Assembly (NCBI GenBank): GCA_030068145.1
Contig: JAPJBO010000340.1
Coordinates: forward strand, 62,001 to 126,000
From: Diplonema papillatum
Lineage: Eukaryota > Euglenozoa > Diplonemea > Diplonemida > Diplonemidae
Length of the DNA stretch: 64,000 nucleotides
Reading direction: 5' to 3'
Shown here: positions 10,788 to 22,001 of the stretch, piece after piece
Numbering within the stretch: the stretch's first letter is position 1
How the letters are laid out: each line of letters begins with the position of its first letter
Notes under the pieces: model-generated
Databases searched by the model: none
What the model was told of the DNA's origin: nothing
Seen by the model: the letters and a program-made list of their open reading frames with translations, nothing else
Translations under genes and position numbers: made by a program

Positions 10788-12580
10788 AGACATCCCTGGC
10801 CTCCATTTGTGAGTGTAAGCAGCTTTTGTCGTGCTTTCGTTCTAAGTTTGCTTATGCGTATTGTGCGAGGCGGCGAGCCTATTTGCAGCATGATGTGAGG
10901 TCGACGGTCCAGTGGCCGATCTGTTGTTGGGAGCCGACGCGTGCAACAACACGTTATAAGTCGCACGCCGGAAGACCATGGCCATGCATCGTGTTTTCGT
11001 TCAAAGTTTGCCTTATGCGTTTTGTGCGAGACTGGCGGCGAGACTGGTTGCAGCTTGATTTGAGGTAGAAAGAAGACGGTCCAGTGGCGCCAATCACGCG
11101 TGCCAAGGGCAGGCTGCTGTCGCCGGCGTCCAGCTACAAGTCGCACCGGTGGCTCGCCGCGGACGCGGGCCCGGCGCTGGGGCGGACCTCCCCCGCGCCG
11201 GTCAAGCGGCTGCCGCTGGCGTGCAAGCGGAATGCGTCGGTCTCCGGCGCGTTCCCCGGCGTGGATCGCGCCGGTCTCGCGTCCGCCTCAACGTCTCCAC
11301 GCGCTCGCTCAGCTCATCCTACGGTCGCTCACCTCCTGCATGCCGGAAGATCGGGTCGTTCTCCTCAATTGAATGAAGACACCGTTGGCCTCCATTTCTG
11401 AGTGTCAGCAGCCGGTTTGCGGCGAGACTATTTGCAGCATGACGTGAGGTCGACGGTCCAGTGGCCAACCTGTTGTTTGGAGCCGACGCGTGCAACAACA
11501 CGTTATATGTCGCACGCCGGAAGACCATGGGGGTTGGGTTGTTCTCCTCAATAATAGACTAAGGACACCCCTGGCCTCAAGGTCTGCTTATCAACAAAGC
11601 TTGCGTATTGTGCGAGGCGGCGAGGCTGGTTGCAGGATGATTTGAAGTTGTACGAAGACGGTCCTTGTGGTCAAGGTCGCGCGCCATCAGCGGTTTGTTG
11701 CGAGCGATGGTCTGCAGCCCGAGCCAGCTGCCGAGGTTTTTGAGGAGGGATCGCTCGCTGGTGTTGGTGCGGATCTTCTCGCTGGCGAGCAGGACCTTGA
11801 TCGCAGTGTACGTCGCCTGCACGACTGCAGTGTCCACATCCTTGTTGCCCAGCTTCTCCAGTAACGCCATCAGCAGCTTGTGCGGATTCGACTCGCCAGT
11901 GGCCATTCTGTTGTTAGGAGCCGACGCGCGCGACAACACGTTGCAAGTAGCACACCGGAAGACCATGGTGGTCAGAAGACATTCATCTTGTTTTCGTTCG
12001 AAGTTTGCCTTACGCGTTTTGTGCGAGGCGGCGAGACTATTTGCAGCATGACGTGAAGTCGACGGTCCAGTGGCCAACCTGTTGTTTGGAGCCGATGCGT
12101 GCAACAACACGTTATAAGTCGCACGCCGGAAGACCATGGTGGTCAGAAGACATGCATCGTGTTTTCGTTCAGAGTTGCGCCGGAAGACCATGGGGGTTGG
12201 GTTGTTCTCCTCAATAATAGACTAAGGACACCCCTGGCCTCAAGGTCTGCTTATCAACAAAGCTTGCGTATTGTGCGAGGCGGCGAGGCTGGTTGCAGGA
12301 TGATTTGAAGTTGTACGAAGACGGTCCAGTGGCCATTCTGTTGTTAGGAGCCGACGCGCGCGACAACACGTTGCAAGTAGCACACCGGAAGACCATGGTT
12401 GTCAGAAGACATTCATCTTGTTTTCGTTCGAAGTTTGCCTTACGCGTTTCGTGCGAGGCGGCGAGACTGATTGCAGCATGATTTGAAGATGGAACAAAGA
12501 CGGTCCAGTGACCAATGAATCTCTCCGCGCACTCGCTCAACTCGTACGGCCGCTCACAATCCCGCACTCCGGCAGCGAAA
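10788..12580 (+). repeat. Array of truncated, scrambled copies of the gene 1 tail
   Basis: The core GACGGTCCAGTGGCC recurs about seven times (near 10905, 11075, 11452, 11660, 12060, 12322, 12500). Each unit joins segments resembling the coding sequence at about 10160-10270 (GTTTGCC, TTGTGCGAGG, TTTGCAGCA, CCAGTCGCCAATCTG), 10485-10540 (GACGCGTGCGACA, TACAAGTCGCACCGG) and 10740-10790. A close copy of the last ~290 nt of the gene lies at about 11103-11390, again ending near TCCTCAATTGAATGAAGAC; others are strongly diverged. A final weak copy of the C-terminus is at 12516-12580. None looks like an independent gene. Confidence 0.75.
11664..11896 (-). pseudogene. CNOT1-like exon fragment (CCR4-NOT scaffold)
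   Basis: The minus strand encodes about 77 residues including KLGNKDVDTAVVQATYTAIK and SERSLLKNLGSWLGLQTIAR, then NKPLMARDLD. This matches the conserved NOT1/CNOT1 segment with RSLLKNLGHWLG and a KNKP...DLD block in the MIF4G-like region that binds CAF1. The frame is intact, but the fragment is bounded by tail-array sequence: a unit lacking it (near 12315-12340) reads straight through. No AG acceptor precedes it and no GT donor follows, so it looks like an inserted exon-sized fragment, not a working exon. Family recognition is firm; status as non-functional is inference. Confidence 0.72.
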
Positions 12581-12589
12581 AATTCCGAC

Positions 12590-12970
12590 GGCGGTCTTCA
12601 ATCAATCGGGAGAGTGACCTGACTATGTCCTTCTTGCTCGTCGGCAGCGTTCGTCTGTGACGAGCACTACGAACAGCCGCCTGAAAACCAGACTCACAAG
12701 AGCTCGAAGTACGAGATGAGGGCCTCCTTGCCGGTCTCGGACCATCGCAACATTCTGCCAGCGCCAGGAGCATCTCGTGGGTGTCCTTCCATGCGTTGCG
12801 GTCCGCCCGCGCACCGTCGACGTTGATGGTCTGGCTGGCCGTCAGCCGTTGCGGCTCCCACCCACGGATACGCCGACACCTTGAGCTCCTTGCGCCGGCA
12901 GACCTGCTCTGAGCCGGTCCGTCCCTATCTCTTGAAACTGCATCGAAGTGCCTGCCGCTGTTCATCACAG
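12590..12970 (-). other. Coding-like GC-rich stretch, unassigned
   Basis: A 143-residue minus-strand frame is open (12537-12968), with plausible segments such as AWKDTHEMLLALAECCDG; a second minus frame contains GKEALISYFELL. No family is recognised and no start or splice pattern is convincing. It may be an exon, a fragment or chance. Confidence 0.25.
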
Positions 12971-13648
12971 TAAATCACGCATCCCTAGTCCCTAGAGCTG
13001 CATAGAATTGCCCGGTGCTGTATTCTTCGGTCTACCACGGTCTATCAAGAGGGGATGGACCGGCTCATGCTCGAGGACCGCTGTCCTCTTTGCAGACACT
13101 CAAGTTCCGCGCTGATGCTGGTCCGCCTGATGTGTCGTAGACCGAAACACGGTGCCGGAGGAATCAGTGCAATGTTGCGCACACGGTAATACCAAGTATG
13201 GTAGGAGCCCCGCCGTGCCTCAGTACGGGATGAGGCCGATCTTCCATGGGAATTCTGCTTACTGGTCTGTCTGCGCCTTGTGTTCGCTGTCGTAACGTCT
13301 GCGGGATACTTCTTGGTGCAATGACTGCAAGCAAAAACGAAGAGAAATCAAACCATCCGTGGTGAATTACTGCACGCAACACCGCATACCGCGACGTGTA
13401 AGACGATGGTAGAGTGCTTGCAACGCGTTCTTTGCAACCCCCACGCATTACGTATTGAACTGGCGTCGAAAGAACGCCGCGCTGAACTGGAACCCGCAAA
13501 CGATGAAAATAGCTTGCCTTTTGTTTTCCTCCCTGCGTTTAATTCACAACAACGGCAAGGTACTAGCTCCCGGTGTTTTCCGGTTCGAACCAGCTAGTTC
13601 CCTGCCACAGCCGTGGGGGAAAAAAGAAAAAAAAGTAAAAAGAAAAGC
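12971..13648. other. Unassigned region with a Cys/His-rich motif
   Basis: Near 13080-13130 the + strand encodes CPLCRHSSSALM followed by LMC, related to minus-strand sequence at about 30110-30190 (CPVCRHSGSALIS) and + strand sequence at about 45470-45530 (CSVCRHSGSRLA). No full gene can be built around it. Confidence 0.35.
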
Positions 13649-13740
13649 GAACCCAAACAACTTCCGCCGGCAGAGAAAACCTGCCTAAAGAAATCAACTG
13701 CCTTCGGGTGGGCTAGTCTGACACTTGCTGTCGTCGGGGG
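13649..13740 (+). repeat. Family F repeat
   Basis: CCCAAACAACTTCCGCCGGC through GGGCTAGTCTGACACTTGCT; same unit as at 4769 and 55736. Confidence 0.6.
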
Positions 13741-13761
13741 CAGAAGACAACAAACCAGAAA

Positions 13762-13894
13762 GATACTCGAGGGACTGCCTCGTGCTCATTTCGAAAGAGG
13801 CTAGAGGGGGAGAAAACAGTACGACTACAAAGGGGGTCTTTTCGTTGAACGCTTGCGCCCACCACTAAACCCACTAAATCACCTGTGTTTCGTG
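13762..13894 (-). mobile_element. Family A element, truncated
   Basis: Reads on the minus strand from the ACTCGAGGGACTGCC arm through AGGCTAGAGGGGGAGAAAAC to the CACCTGTGTTTCGTG block, then stops. The opposite arm is missing. Confidence 0.6.
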
Positions 13895-14120
13895 CATGCG
13901 CGTGGGGGCCCGAGACTAAATCCAAAGCGAATTTCTGCTCGGTGCCGGTCGCAACACTTACTTACAAACTTGGCTAGCCGTAGTCAAAGTGTGTAATCAT
14001 GCCTACATCCCTCTTCCTACCCGCCTCACAGCCTCAATGATCAACCAGAGACCCTAATACACCGAACCTCTAAACCACAATACACGCCAAAAAAACAGCA
14101 ACACTGGTGCCCAGTGCTGT

Positions 14121-14358
14121 TTTTTACATAAGCGCCGGCCCGAAAGGAAGTGCTCGACGATGCTGCCCGACAAAGAACAGAAGGGATCCCAAGTGCTGTA
14201 ACTACCGAACGGACGTGAGGTCATGCGGGTCTACCCCTACACGACAAATCACACAAACTTGGTGGTGGAACAAATCAGATTGTGTTTGTAGTGTATTTTC
14301 CCCTACCCTCTATATTTCATCCCTTCCATTCGGAGTCGAAGCAGCTACGTCGAGTAAA
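14121..14358 (+). mobile_element. Family C element
   Basis: Both arms are present: AGTGCTCGACGATGCTGCC at the left and GCAGCTACGTCGAGTAAATT at the right, with the internal GGGTCTACCCCTACACGAC block. Shorter than the copy at 24569 by an internal deletion. Confidence 0.7.
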
Positions 14359-14651
14359 TTACACCTTTAGCCCCGTGGGCAGGCAGCTATGGGGTACCCC
14401 GCTGACACGTGTAACTTGTCCCAGGCAGTCCGGTGCACTTGTGCTCGCATGCAAACAAAGCGCTGCTCCCTTCGGGGCATATCCAGATGCTACCACTGAA
14501 AATTGAAGGAATGAAACACAGCACGTTCCGGGGGAAGTAAGCCTGTCAGTGAGAGCACACCGATCGTCAGGCGAATATCCTCCCAAACACGCTGCCAGCG
14601 TTTTCTTTCGGGTTTACAATGAATTGTTGTGACGAAGGAAAGAAAAAGAAG

Positions 14652-15249
14652 ATACCTACCCCCCCCGTGCATAAGATGGATGATTTTTTTGTATCTAACA
14701 AATGCTATTTGTCAAGAACAAAAACAGATCGATGACAGCGTACTATCCTCTCTCCCGGTAGATGAACAAAACAGGTTTGAAGGAAGTGCGCACAAACAAA
14801 TCAAGAGCGAAACATGAGACGAAGAACGAGGTGCACACAACACCGCGGTGAAAAAACCACAGGGGGCTAGTCCCTCAAGGTTCCCCACTTTGGGAGCCGT
14901 ACACTCCCCTTTTTACCACTTTCTATTTTGCATCCCTTTCCTAGACGACATCTTCCTCGAAGAAGACTTGATGCTAGCATCAACCATGCATGAGAGGCAG
15001 TGCTCTGCCTAAACACTAAACTAAGTTTTTCCCCCCGTGCATAAGATGGATGAATAATTCGGACTTTGGCAGTATCCATCTTATTCAAGAGGGGTATCCA
15101 TCTTAAACACGGGGGCTGTGTAGACTACAGTGCAGTTGCCTTACACGGGGGCTCACCCCCGTGTTTATGATGGATTGGCATTCTCGCCCGTTATCCATCT
15201 TAATCAAGGGGGTTTGACTATCCATCTTATGCACGGGGGGGGGGGGTAG
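14652..15249. mobile_element. MITE-like element with C/G-run inverted termini
   Basis: The left end reads ACCTACC, a C run, then CGTGCATAAGATGGAT; the right end is its inverted copy, ATCCATCTTATGCACG, a G run and GGTAGGT. An inner copy of the left terminus occurs at about 15031, giving a nested 210-bp version, and further ATCCATCTTA blocks lie between. No coding capacity is recognised, so this looks non-autonomous. Confidence 0.6.
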
Positions 15250-15254
15250 GTAAG

Positions 15255-15345
15255 CAAACAAAAAAGGCCGCTCCGGGAGAGGAACGTGACGTTCAACCCC
15301 AGCTTGCAAAGCTTGAGTCGAAGGCAACACAGTGCCACAAGTTGC
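15255..15345 (+). repeat. Family E repeat, partial
   Basis: GGCCGCTCCGGGAGAGGAAC onward matches the left third of the family E repeats at 31262, 39640 and 57715. Confidence 0.5.
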
Positions 15346-16757
15346 CGAGTACGCTTGACAACACGTCGAGATACGTCCCGGCAGCTTTTTTCAAAAGTGA
15401 CTTCCCAATCCTGAGACGGCATCGTTTACAGTAGTGGACTACGACACGACATCTGATCACCTTGGACCCACACACACTCTGATTCTTGATTAATGGACGT
15501 CTCGTCGAATTGTCTCGCAGAAGCTTTCATTGCGTACAAGATGAAACGACCCATCGAACAAGGTCACTTTTCACCCGCCTCCTTTTCTTCTGTTCCTGGT
15601 GGCTTGGCGACTACGCTGCGGGAGTTCACAATCAGTATTCGATGTACGGTATTCCCACCTCAAAGCAAAACAACTGCCCAACACTGTGCACCCTTTAAAT
15701 CTCAAAAAAAAAAAAACAATGCCTCAACCAACAGACTTTCGCTCTAGGAAATTGTACATTATTTCTGGCTACCTGAACCCGATTGTACGCGTCCGCAGGC
15801 TTGTTGACGTTGTGCTGTGCGAAGAAGAAATAAGCTACAAAATAAGATAAACTACCCAAACTCCCAGCCTCGATGTCAACCGGAGACCCGAAATACCGAA
15901 CCTAATAACGCTAAAACCCCCTACTTTGACGACGGTCACCCGGAGACCTTGAAATCCCAGATTCTTAAGCGAACTTTCACTCTGGAGAACATTTCCGGAG
16001 TTGCGGCGTGTACAGACGATCAGCATCAACTGTCGATGATGGTAACAGAATGACAAGCCAGCCGTCGCTAAACCCGAGAAAGAACACCGCATATGCACCT
16101 CTCGCTCGTCAAGAACTGCACCTCAGCTATCTCTCACCGGTGTTGCAGAAGGGAACGCGGTTCCGGAACAAACGGCCGCACAACAGGTGAGAAATAAGAC
16201 GAGAAACGACGAAAGCTTTTACGTTATTTGCGCTCGCGGCGTCAGAAACACACGGGAAGCGAAAAGTTGAAATGTCAATGGAAAGTGTTAGGTAGTCCCG
16301 CCAACCGGGCGAAAAAGGAACCTTTTGCGTACGAAGCTTTACACAGGAAAAGGAAGGAGACGCTCGCGCTACCGGCAAGATCATAATGTTCAACCAAGCA
16401 TGTGACCAGCCGTCATACAATGCAATCAGCAACCCAGCTTGCTACAATCATTTCGTCGTGCGAGTATTCATCACGCAACGTAGGCAGTGCAAAGAAGCGT
16501 CGAAATAATCGCAGAAAGAAGAATTGCTTACGCGAAAAAGAAGCGTCGAAAGAATCGCAAAAAGAAGAATTACTTACGGAGTTACAACCGTCTCTTGCGG
16601 GCTTGTGTTCTACGCAGACTCGGAAAAGGAGCGCAGTTGTGGTGAGAACACGCGCGCGAGCGTTTCCTGCAAAAAGAAAACAGGACGAAACATGCTTGCG
16701 GAACTTGGCACACACATACTGGGCTAGACTCCGCTCAGGGGTTACCTATTACTGAGA
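15346..16757. other. Unassigned region
   Basis: Holds a family B repeat with a variant unit in front (about 15862-15985) and a small tandem duplication of about 50 bp (about 16495-16580, AAGCGTCGAAA...GAAGAATT). Several short frames are open but none is recognisable. Confidence 0.45.
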
Positions 16758-16998
<241 letters not shown>

Positions 16999-17199
16999 AC
17001 AGACAGAAGCGTGGTCGTCCTTTCGTGAAGGGAAGCACCGCGTTAAAACGGGTCCGCAACACGTAGACAGACACTTTCCAGAGAGGAGACCGGCATCGTT
17101 CTCTCCATCTTCTACGAAGTACTTATTGCAGTGCTGGCAGGCAGGCATGTGCTGCGGCCCGGCACTGCTTCTCGTTGACCGCACTACTTGACCGTGCTA

Positions 17200-17400
17200 C
17201 CCTTAACTCAATAATCCTGTGGTCTCAGGTGGCAGTTGTTCATGATCAGGGCGGTTCAGTCTTCTCACACGTTAGCTTTCGTTGACCGCACTACCCTGAA
17301 CCCAAATCCTGGACGTGGTTTCAGGTGGCAAATTGGCAAATGATCAGAAGGTCGTATGTGGGCGGTTCAGTTTCCTCACAGGGGAAGAATTATTGGGGCG
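17200..17400 (-). repeat. Family I repeat
   Basis: The minus strand carries TTTGCCAATTTGCCACCTGA and CCACGTCCAGGATTTGGG, matching copies at about 30990-31115, 45740-45815 and 53087-53252. A second partial copy (about 17200-17262) lies in tandem. Confidence 0.55.
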
Positions 17401-17455
17401 CCCTCTAAATACTCGAGGGGTCTGACACGTGTTGTCGTCGGCGGGGAGGGGGGGG

Positions 17456-19420
17456 GTGATGTACTCAACACCCCCGACACGTACTTTCCACCCCCCGAAA
17501 AGTACTTTCCACCCCCCGAAAAGTACTTTCCACCCCCCGAAAAGTACTTTCCACCCCCCGACAAAAATTCCACCCCCGAAAAGTACTTTCCACCCGAAAA
17601 GTACTTTCCACCCCCGACGAAAAATTTCCACCCCCCGAAAAGTACTTTCCACCCCCCGAAAAACACTTTCCACCCCCCGAAAAGTACTTTCCACCCCCGG
17701 ACAAAAAAATTCCACCCCCCAAAAAGTACTTTCCACCCCCGGACAAAAAAATTTCCACCCCCCGAAAAGTACTTTCCACCCCCCGAAAACTACTTTCCAC
17801 CCCCCGACCAGATACGCAAACTCTTTCGAACGCTGCACACGGTATCCTTCAAGTGACCTCTAACTATCATGTTGCATAAGGCGTATCCGGATCTGAAAGC
17901 CGAAGACTTTGTAACACTTTACCGCAACCGAAGTCGCGAACCGGGTTCGGCTTGCACTGCAAAAGCAGCATAATTGTGTCTTGCGCACGAGCGCGGAAAT
18001 CCGCCACCCGCCATTCGGCTAGATATTGCAAGAACACAATTGCGAAGCGTACTACAAACGGATAGTGTTACAAAGGCGAACGAATCATGCGAGAACCTAT
18101 GGAGGGGCCCCTCGACAGCTTTCAGAACACGGCATAGTAAGTCAAGAGTCGGATAAGCGTGTACACGTTTTACTCCCGTTTGATCTGCATTTTCCACCTT
18201 TCCCCCCTTTCTTTGATTTGCTGTGTGTATTTCCAAAAACAGTTCCAGCCACAATCTGCAGGTCTGCGGGCTTGCGGGTTTGCGGGTATGCGGGGTTTGC
18301 GGGTTTGCGATTCCGGGTTTGCGGGTTTGCGGGTATGCGGGTTCGGGTATGCGGGTTGCGGGTTTCGGTACGCGGGTATGCGGTTTGGGTATGCGGGTTT
18401 GGGTTTGCGGGTTTGCAGGTTCGGGTATGCGGGAACGGGTATGCGGGTTTGCGGGAACGGGTATGCGGGTTTGCGGGAACGGGTATGCGGGTTCGGGTTT
18501 GCGGGTTTGGGTACGCGGGTATGCGGGTTTGGGTTTGCGGGTTTGCAGGTTCGGGTATGCGGGTTTGCGGGAACGGGTATGCGGGTTTGCGAGAACGGGT
18601 ATACGGGTTCGGGTATGCGGGTTTGCGGGTTTGGGTACGCGGGTTTGCGGGTTTGGGTATGCGGGTTTGGGTTTGCGGGTTTGCGGGAACGGGTATGCGG
18701 GTTTGCGAGAACGGGTATGCGGGTTCGGGTTTGCGGGTTTGGGTACGCGGGTATGCGGGTTTGGGTATGCGGGTTTGGGTTTGCGGGTTTGCAGGTTCGG
18801 GTATGCGGGTTTGCGGGAACGGATATGCGGGTTCGCGGGTTTGCGGGTCGATTCTCGTGTGTGCAAGTACAGTGTCCCGCCGCGCTCCAGAAAACAATCC
18901 ACCCCCCGGAAAGTACTTTCCACCCCGAAAATCCCGAAAGTACTTTCCACCCCCCGAAAGTACTTTCCACCCCCCGAAAGTACTTTCCACCCCCCGAAAA
19001 GTACTTTCCACCCCCCGACCAAAAATTTCCACCCCCCGAAAAGTACTTTCCGCCACCCGAAAAGTACTTTCCACCCCCCGACGAAACGTTTCCACCCCCC
19101 GATAAGTACTTTCCACCCCCCGATAAATACTTTCCGCCCCCCGACAAAAGATTTCCACCCCCCGACAAGTACTTTCCACCCCCCGACAAAAATTTCCACC
19201 CCCCGAAAAGTACTTTCCACCCCCCGAAAAGTACTTTCCACCCCCCGACAACAATTTCCACCCCCCGACATCGATTTATACCCCCCGATTTATACTCTAT
19301 ACCCCCCGATTTATACTCTATACCCCCGGATTTATACTCTTTACCCCCCGTTTTTCGGGGGGTGGAAAGTACGTGTCGGGGGTAAAAAGTAATTCACGGG
19401 GGGGGGGGGGGGGGGGGGGG
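17456..19420. repeat. Fold-back-like block of C-rich and G-rich arrays
   Basis: An about 31-bp sequence near 17470-17500 (CCCCCGACACGTACTTTCC and on) recurs inverted at 19351-19382. Between the arms are: a 21-bp array (CCACCCCCCGAAAAGTACTTT) at 17480-17815; spacer; an array of TGCGGG/TTCGGG units at about 18258-18850; and a second, more degenerate 21-bp array at 18895-19340. The block ends in about 30 consecutive G. The internal array copies share one direction; only the terminal copy is inverted. The many long open frames over this block are repeat artefacts. Confidence 0.8.
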
Positions 19421-19479
19421 CAGTGCTGATACTAAGCCTGAGACCCAAAACGAAGTTGCTAACCCTGGGTGCACGGTGG

Positions 19480-19645
19480 ACCGGTCATGGTCATGACCGC
19501 ATGTTTGACCGGTCAGTTTTTGACCGGTCAGCTGAGAAAGTTATGCGGTCATTGACCGCATACCTTGCGGTCAATGACCGCACCCTTGCGGTCAATGACC
19601 GCACCCTTGCGGTCAATGACCGCAACATTGCGGTCATTGGACGCA
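19480..19645. repeat. Palindromic TGACCG repeats
   Basis: TGACCGGTCA occurs twice, then GCGGTCAATGACCGC-type palindromes repeat about every 24 bp (19549-19645). Could form small hairpins or bind a dimeric factor; both are inference. Confidence 0.7.
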
Positions 19646-19899
19646 TCCTGTGGTAAGCCACAAGGATTCCTGCCTTTTTGGGTTGAAAATCACCCGGTCT
19701 CGGTCTCTCTCTTTTCTGGTAAACGTGCTTCTGCGTTTCGGGGGTCAGAAACGCTGGTTGGAGAAAAGGTATGTTGGGTGTCACCTACAGGGCTTTTTTG
19801 TGGGATTTCTGAGGTCACAATCACACGGTGTGCTCCAGCACCGGGTGAACTGTGCAGTCCATTTTGCGGGTGTCACACCTGCACCTGTGTAAAGTTTAG

Positions 19900-21090
19900 A
19901 TGGCTTCGAAGTTGTAGACGTTGGAGTGCCGCGGTCTTGACCAGGACTCGTCTGGCCGCTCGCGCTCCGATCTGTGCCAAGCAGTCGGGGCGCGAGCGGA
20001 GGCACCAAATTTATGGCCTCATACGTCAAGAACCTTGTGCGCCCTGGACGCCCGCATACTCGAGGTTCTAAGCAGCGCCAGAAACTCGCCCACAATCTGC
20101 GGAGCAGCGCCGTGGTCATGGACGGCATCGAAGATCGTCCTGAACTCCTTCACGCCCGGCGGCTTCGCCCGCCGTGGGTCCGGCGACTCCTCCTGAGGAC
20201 AGCCATCATCCTACTCACGCTCTTTCATTGAGCGGGTCGTCGAGGACACACGCCGCCGCTTTGTTCTCCGCCAGCACGGACGCCATGATGTTTAGGGGCA
20301 CCCCATAGGCCCATTGTCGCCCATCAGCAACAGGCGACCACCGCCACCGTAGGGCCCGACGCCCATGCCTCGACACTTGGGCCTGTAGTCCGTGGCTCTC
20401 GGAGCAGGGAGCCCCGGGGCTGGTCGGTGCCCGGGGCTCAGCCCCGGAGCGCTCCAGGAGCCCGACAGGGACGGGCATAGAACACACTTTCTACTGTTTT
20501 CCAGGTAGATCCGTTCCCAGCCGCGAGCGAGGCGACTCCTCGACTCGTCTGTGGGAGAGCGGCAGAAGAGGATAAAGGCCTCCCAGAGCTTGTATATCCC
20601 AGCACCTTTCTTTCTTGTCCTGCTCATCCGCACCCAGTTCACTTTGGTCGTCAACGCAAACCCGTCAACGCTCCGAATCTTCATCGACGGGTGAAGATCA
20701 GAGCCAAAGGGGACAACTTTATCGGTCTCAGGGGTGAACACCGACGACCCCCTGCAGATGGCGTAGTACATGGCGCAGCTTGGGTGCGGCGGCCATCACT
20801 CAGCTGCCACTCGGACGGTGTTAGCGAGTTTTCAGATTTTTCTGGACTCGGTGCCGTCGCCGCCAAAGAACCTGGCAGACCAGATCACTGCCTGGGGAGC
20901 TTGGCCGACGGCCGCCGCCCAGGCTTTGATGTGGGCAAGGGGCGGTACGGACTCGTTGCCGCTCCTCTATCCGCATCGTGCTGCGGCACCTCGATGGGAT
21001 CTCGGGCCCGAACTTCCTGCTTTTCCCGGGCCACGAGTACCAACAACTGATGATGGCACTTGCACCTTAAAGAACTCAATGCTCAACGTG
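19900..21090. other. GC-rich coding-like block, unassigned
   Basis: Minus-strand frames look protein-like in sequence: SVFTPETDKVVPFGSDLHPS then IYKLWEAFILFCRS (20500-20771), VPLNIMASVLAENKAAACVL (about 20225-20310) and EFRTIFDAVHDHGAAPQIVG (about 20020-20150). They fall in different frames, separated by short gaps, one of which resembles a GTGAGT...CTCAG intron of about 26 nt, but the join does not keep frame. On the + strand a short frame ending near 21069 reads NFLLFPGHEYQQLMMALAP, resembling the P-G-H-E-Y motif of glyoxalase II-type metallo-hydrolases. No complete gene can be assembled; it may be a decayed or heavily spliced gene. Confidence 0.35.
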
Positions 21091-21770
21091 TAGGACGTGG
21101 GGGGCCCAGGACCACTTGCACAACGCAGTGGACCTGGTGTCGGTCACACACGCTAAAAACGAAGTTACACGGATGCGCAACCACATGTGACAGTAAACAG
21201 TAAAGTAAAAGCGACACAAAGTACAAAAAGGAATGAAAACACACTGCCCAGGCCCTGCTCTAACAGCACAAAAGGAAAACCCCCCCTTTCCCCCCCCCGC
21301 CTCACAAGTCAAACGGAGACTTCAAAAAAATGACCGCTTGCTACAAGAAACAGTCTAAAAAAGCTAACCCGAGCAATCCCCGCTGGCAGAAAACCCTCTC
21401 AAAAAGAAGCATTTCGGGGGGGTGGTTGGACACTCGCTGCCGGTGGGGGGGAAAAAGAGATCCTCCCGGCACCCCTTCCTCCTTCGGACGGCAAGCGTTC
21501 ATCTCCTACAACACACACGCACCGAAAGGTCCCACATGCACACCGCAAGCCGCGAAGAATGACATGGAATGGGTGGTGGTCCTGAAAAAGCGAAAATCAC
21601 ACATGAACTGATCGTCCTTCGGGATCGCCGGCACACAATATGAAGACCGCACCGATGCAGCCGGCAGCACTGGAGTCCCAGTGACGTGGCCCCGTTTCAT
21701 TTTGTGATTGACTCACTCTAGTGAATAGCGGTTGTCCGTTCGGTCTACGGATTACAGCCATGCACGGCAC
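21091..21770. other. Intergenic, with a diverged family F repeat
   Basis: The segment 21357-21460 matches family F weakly (CCCGAGCAATCCCCGCTGGC and a later GTTGGACACTCGCTGCCGG). Nothing else is recognised. Confidence 0.45.
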
Positions 21771-22001
21771 CGACAGGATTCCTCACTCTGCCATGACAGG
21801 ATTCCTCACTCGGCCATGACAGGATTCCTCACTCTGCCATGACAGGATTCCTCACTCTGCCATGACAGGATTCCTCACTCTGCCATGACAGGATTCCTCA
21901 CTCTGCCATGACAGGATTCCTCACTCTGCCATGACAGGATTCCTCACTCTGCCATGACAGGATTCCTCACTCTGCCATGACAGGATTCCTCACTCTGCGA
22001 C
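21771..22001 (+). repeat. 23-bp minisatellite, about 10 copies
   Basis: Unit TGACAGGATTCCTCACTCTG + CCA. Copies are almost identical, with a single CTCGG variant in the second. Confidence 0.95.

Noticed and set aside
17919-19392. Several 360-450 codon frames on both strands
   Set aside because: They traverse three low-complexity arrays and have no non-repeat core.
21771-22001. CRISPR-like array
   Set aside because: The 23-bp units are contiguous with no unique spacers, and the genome is eukaryotic.
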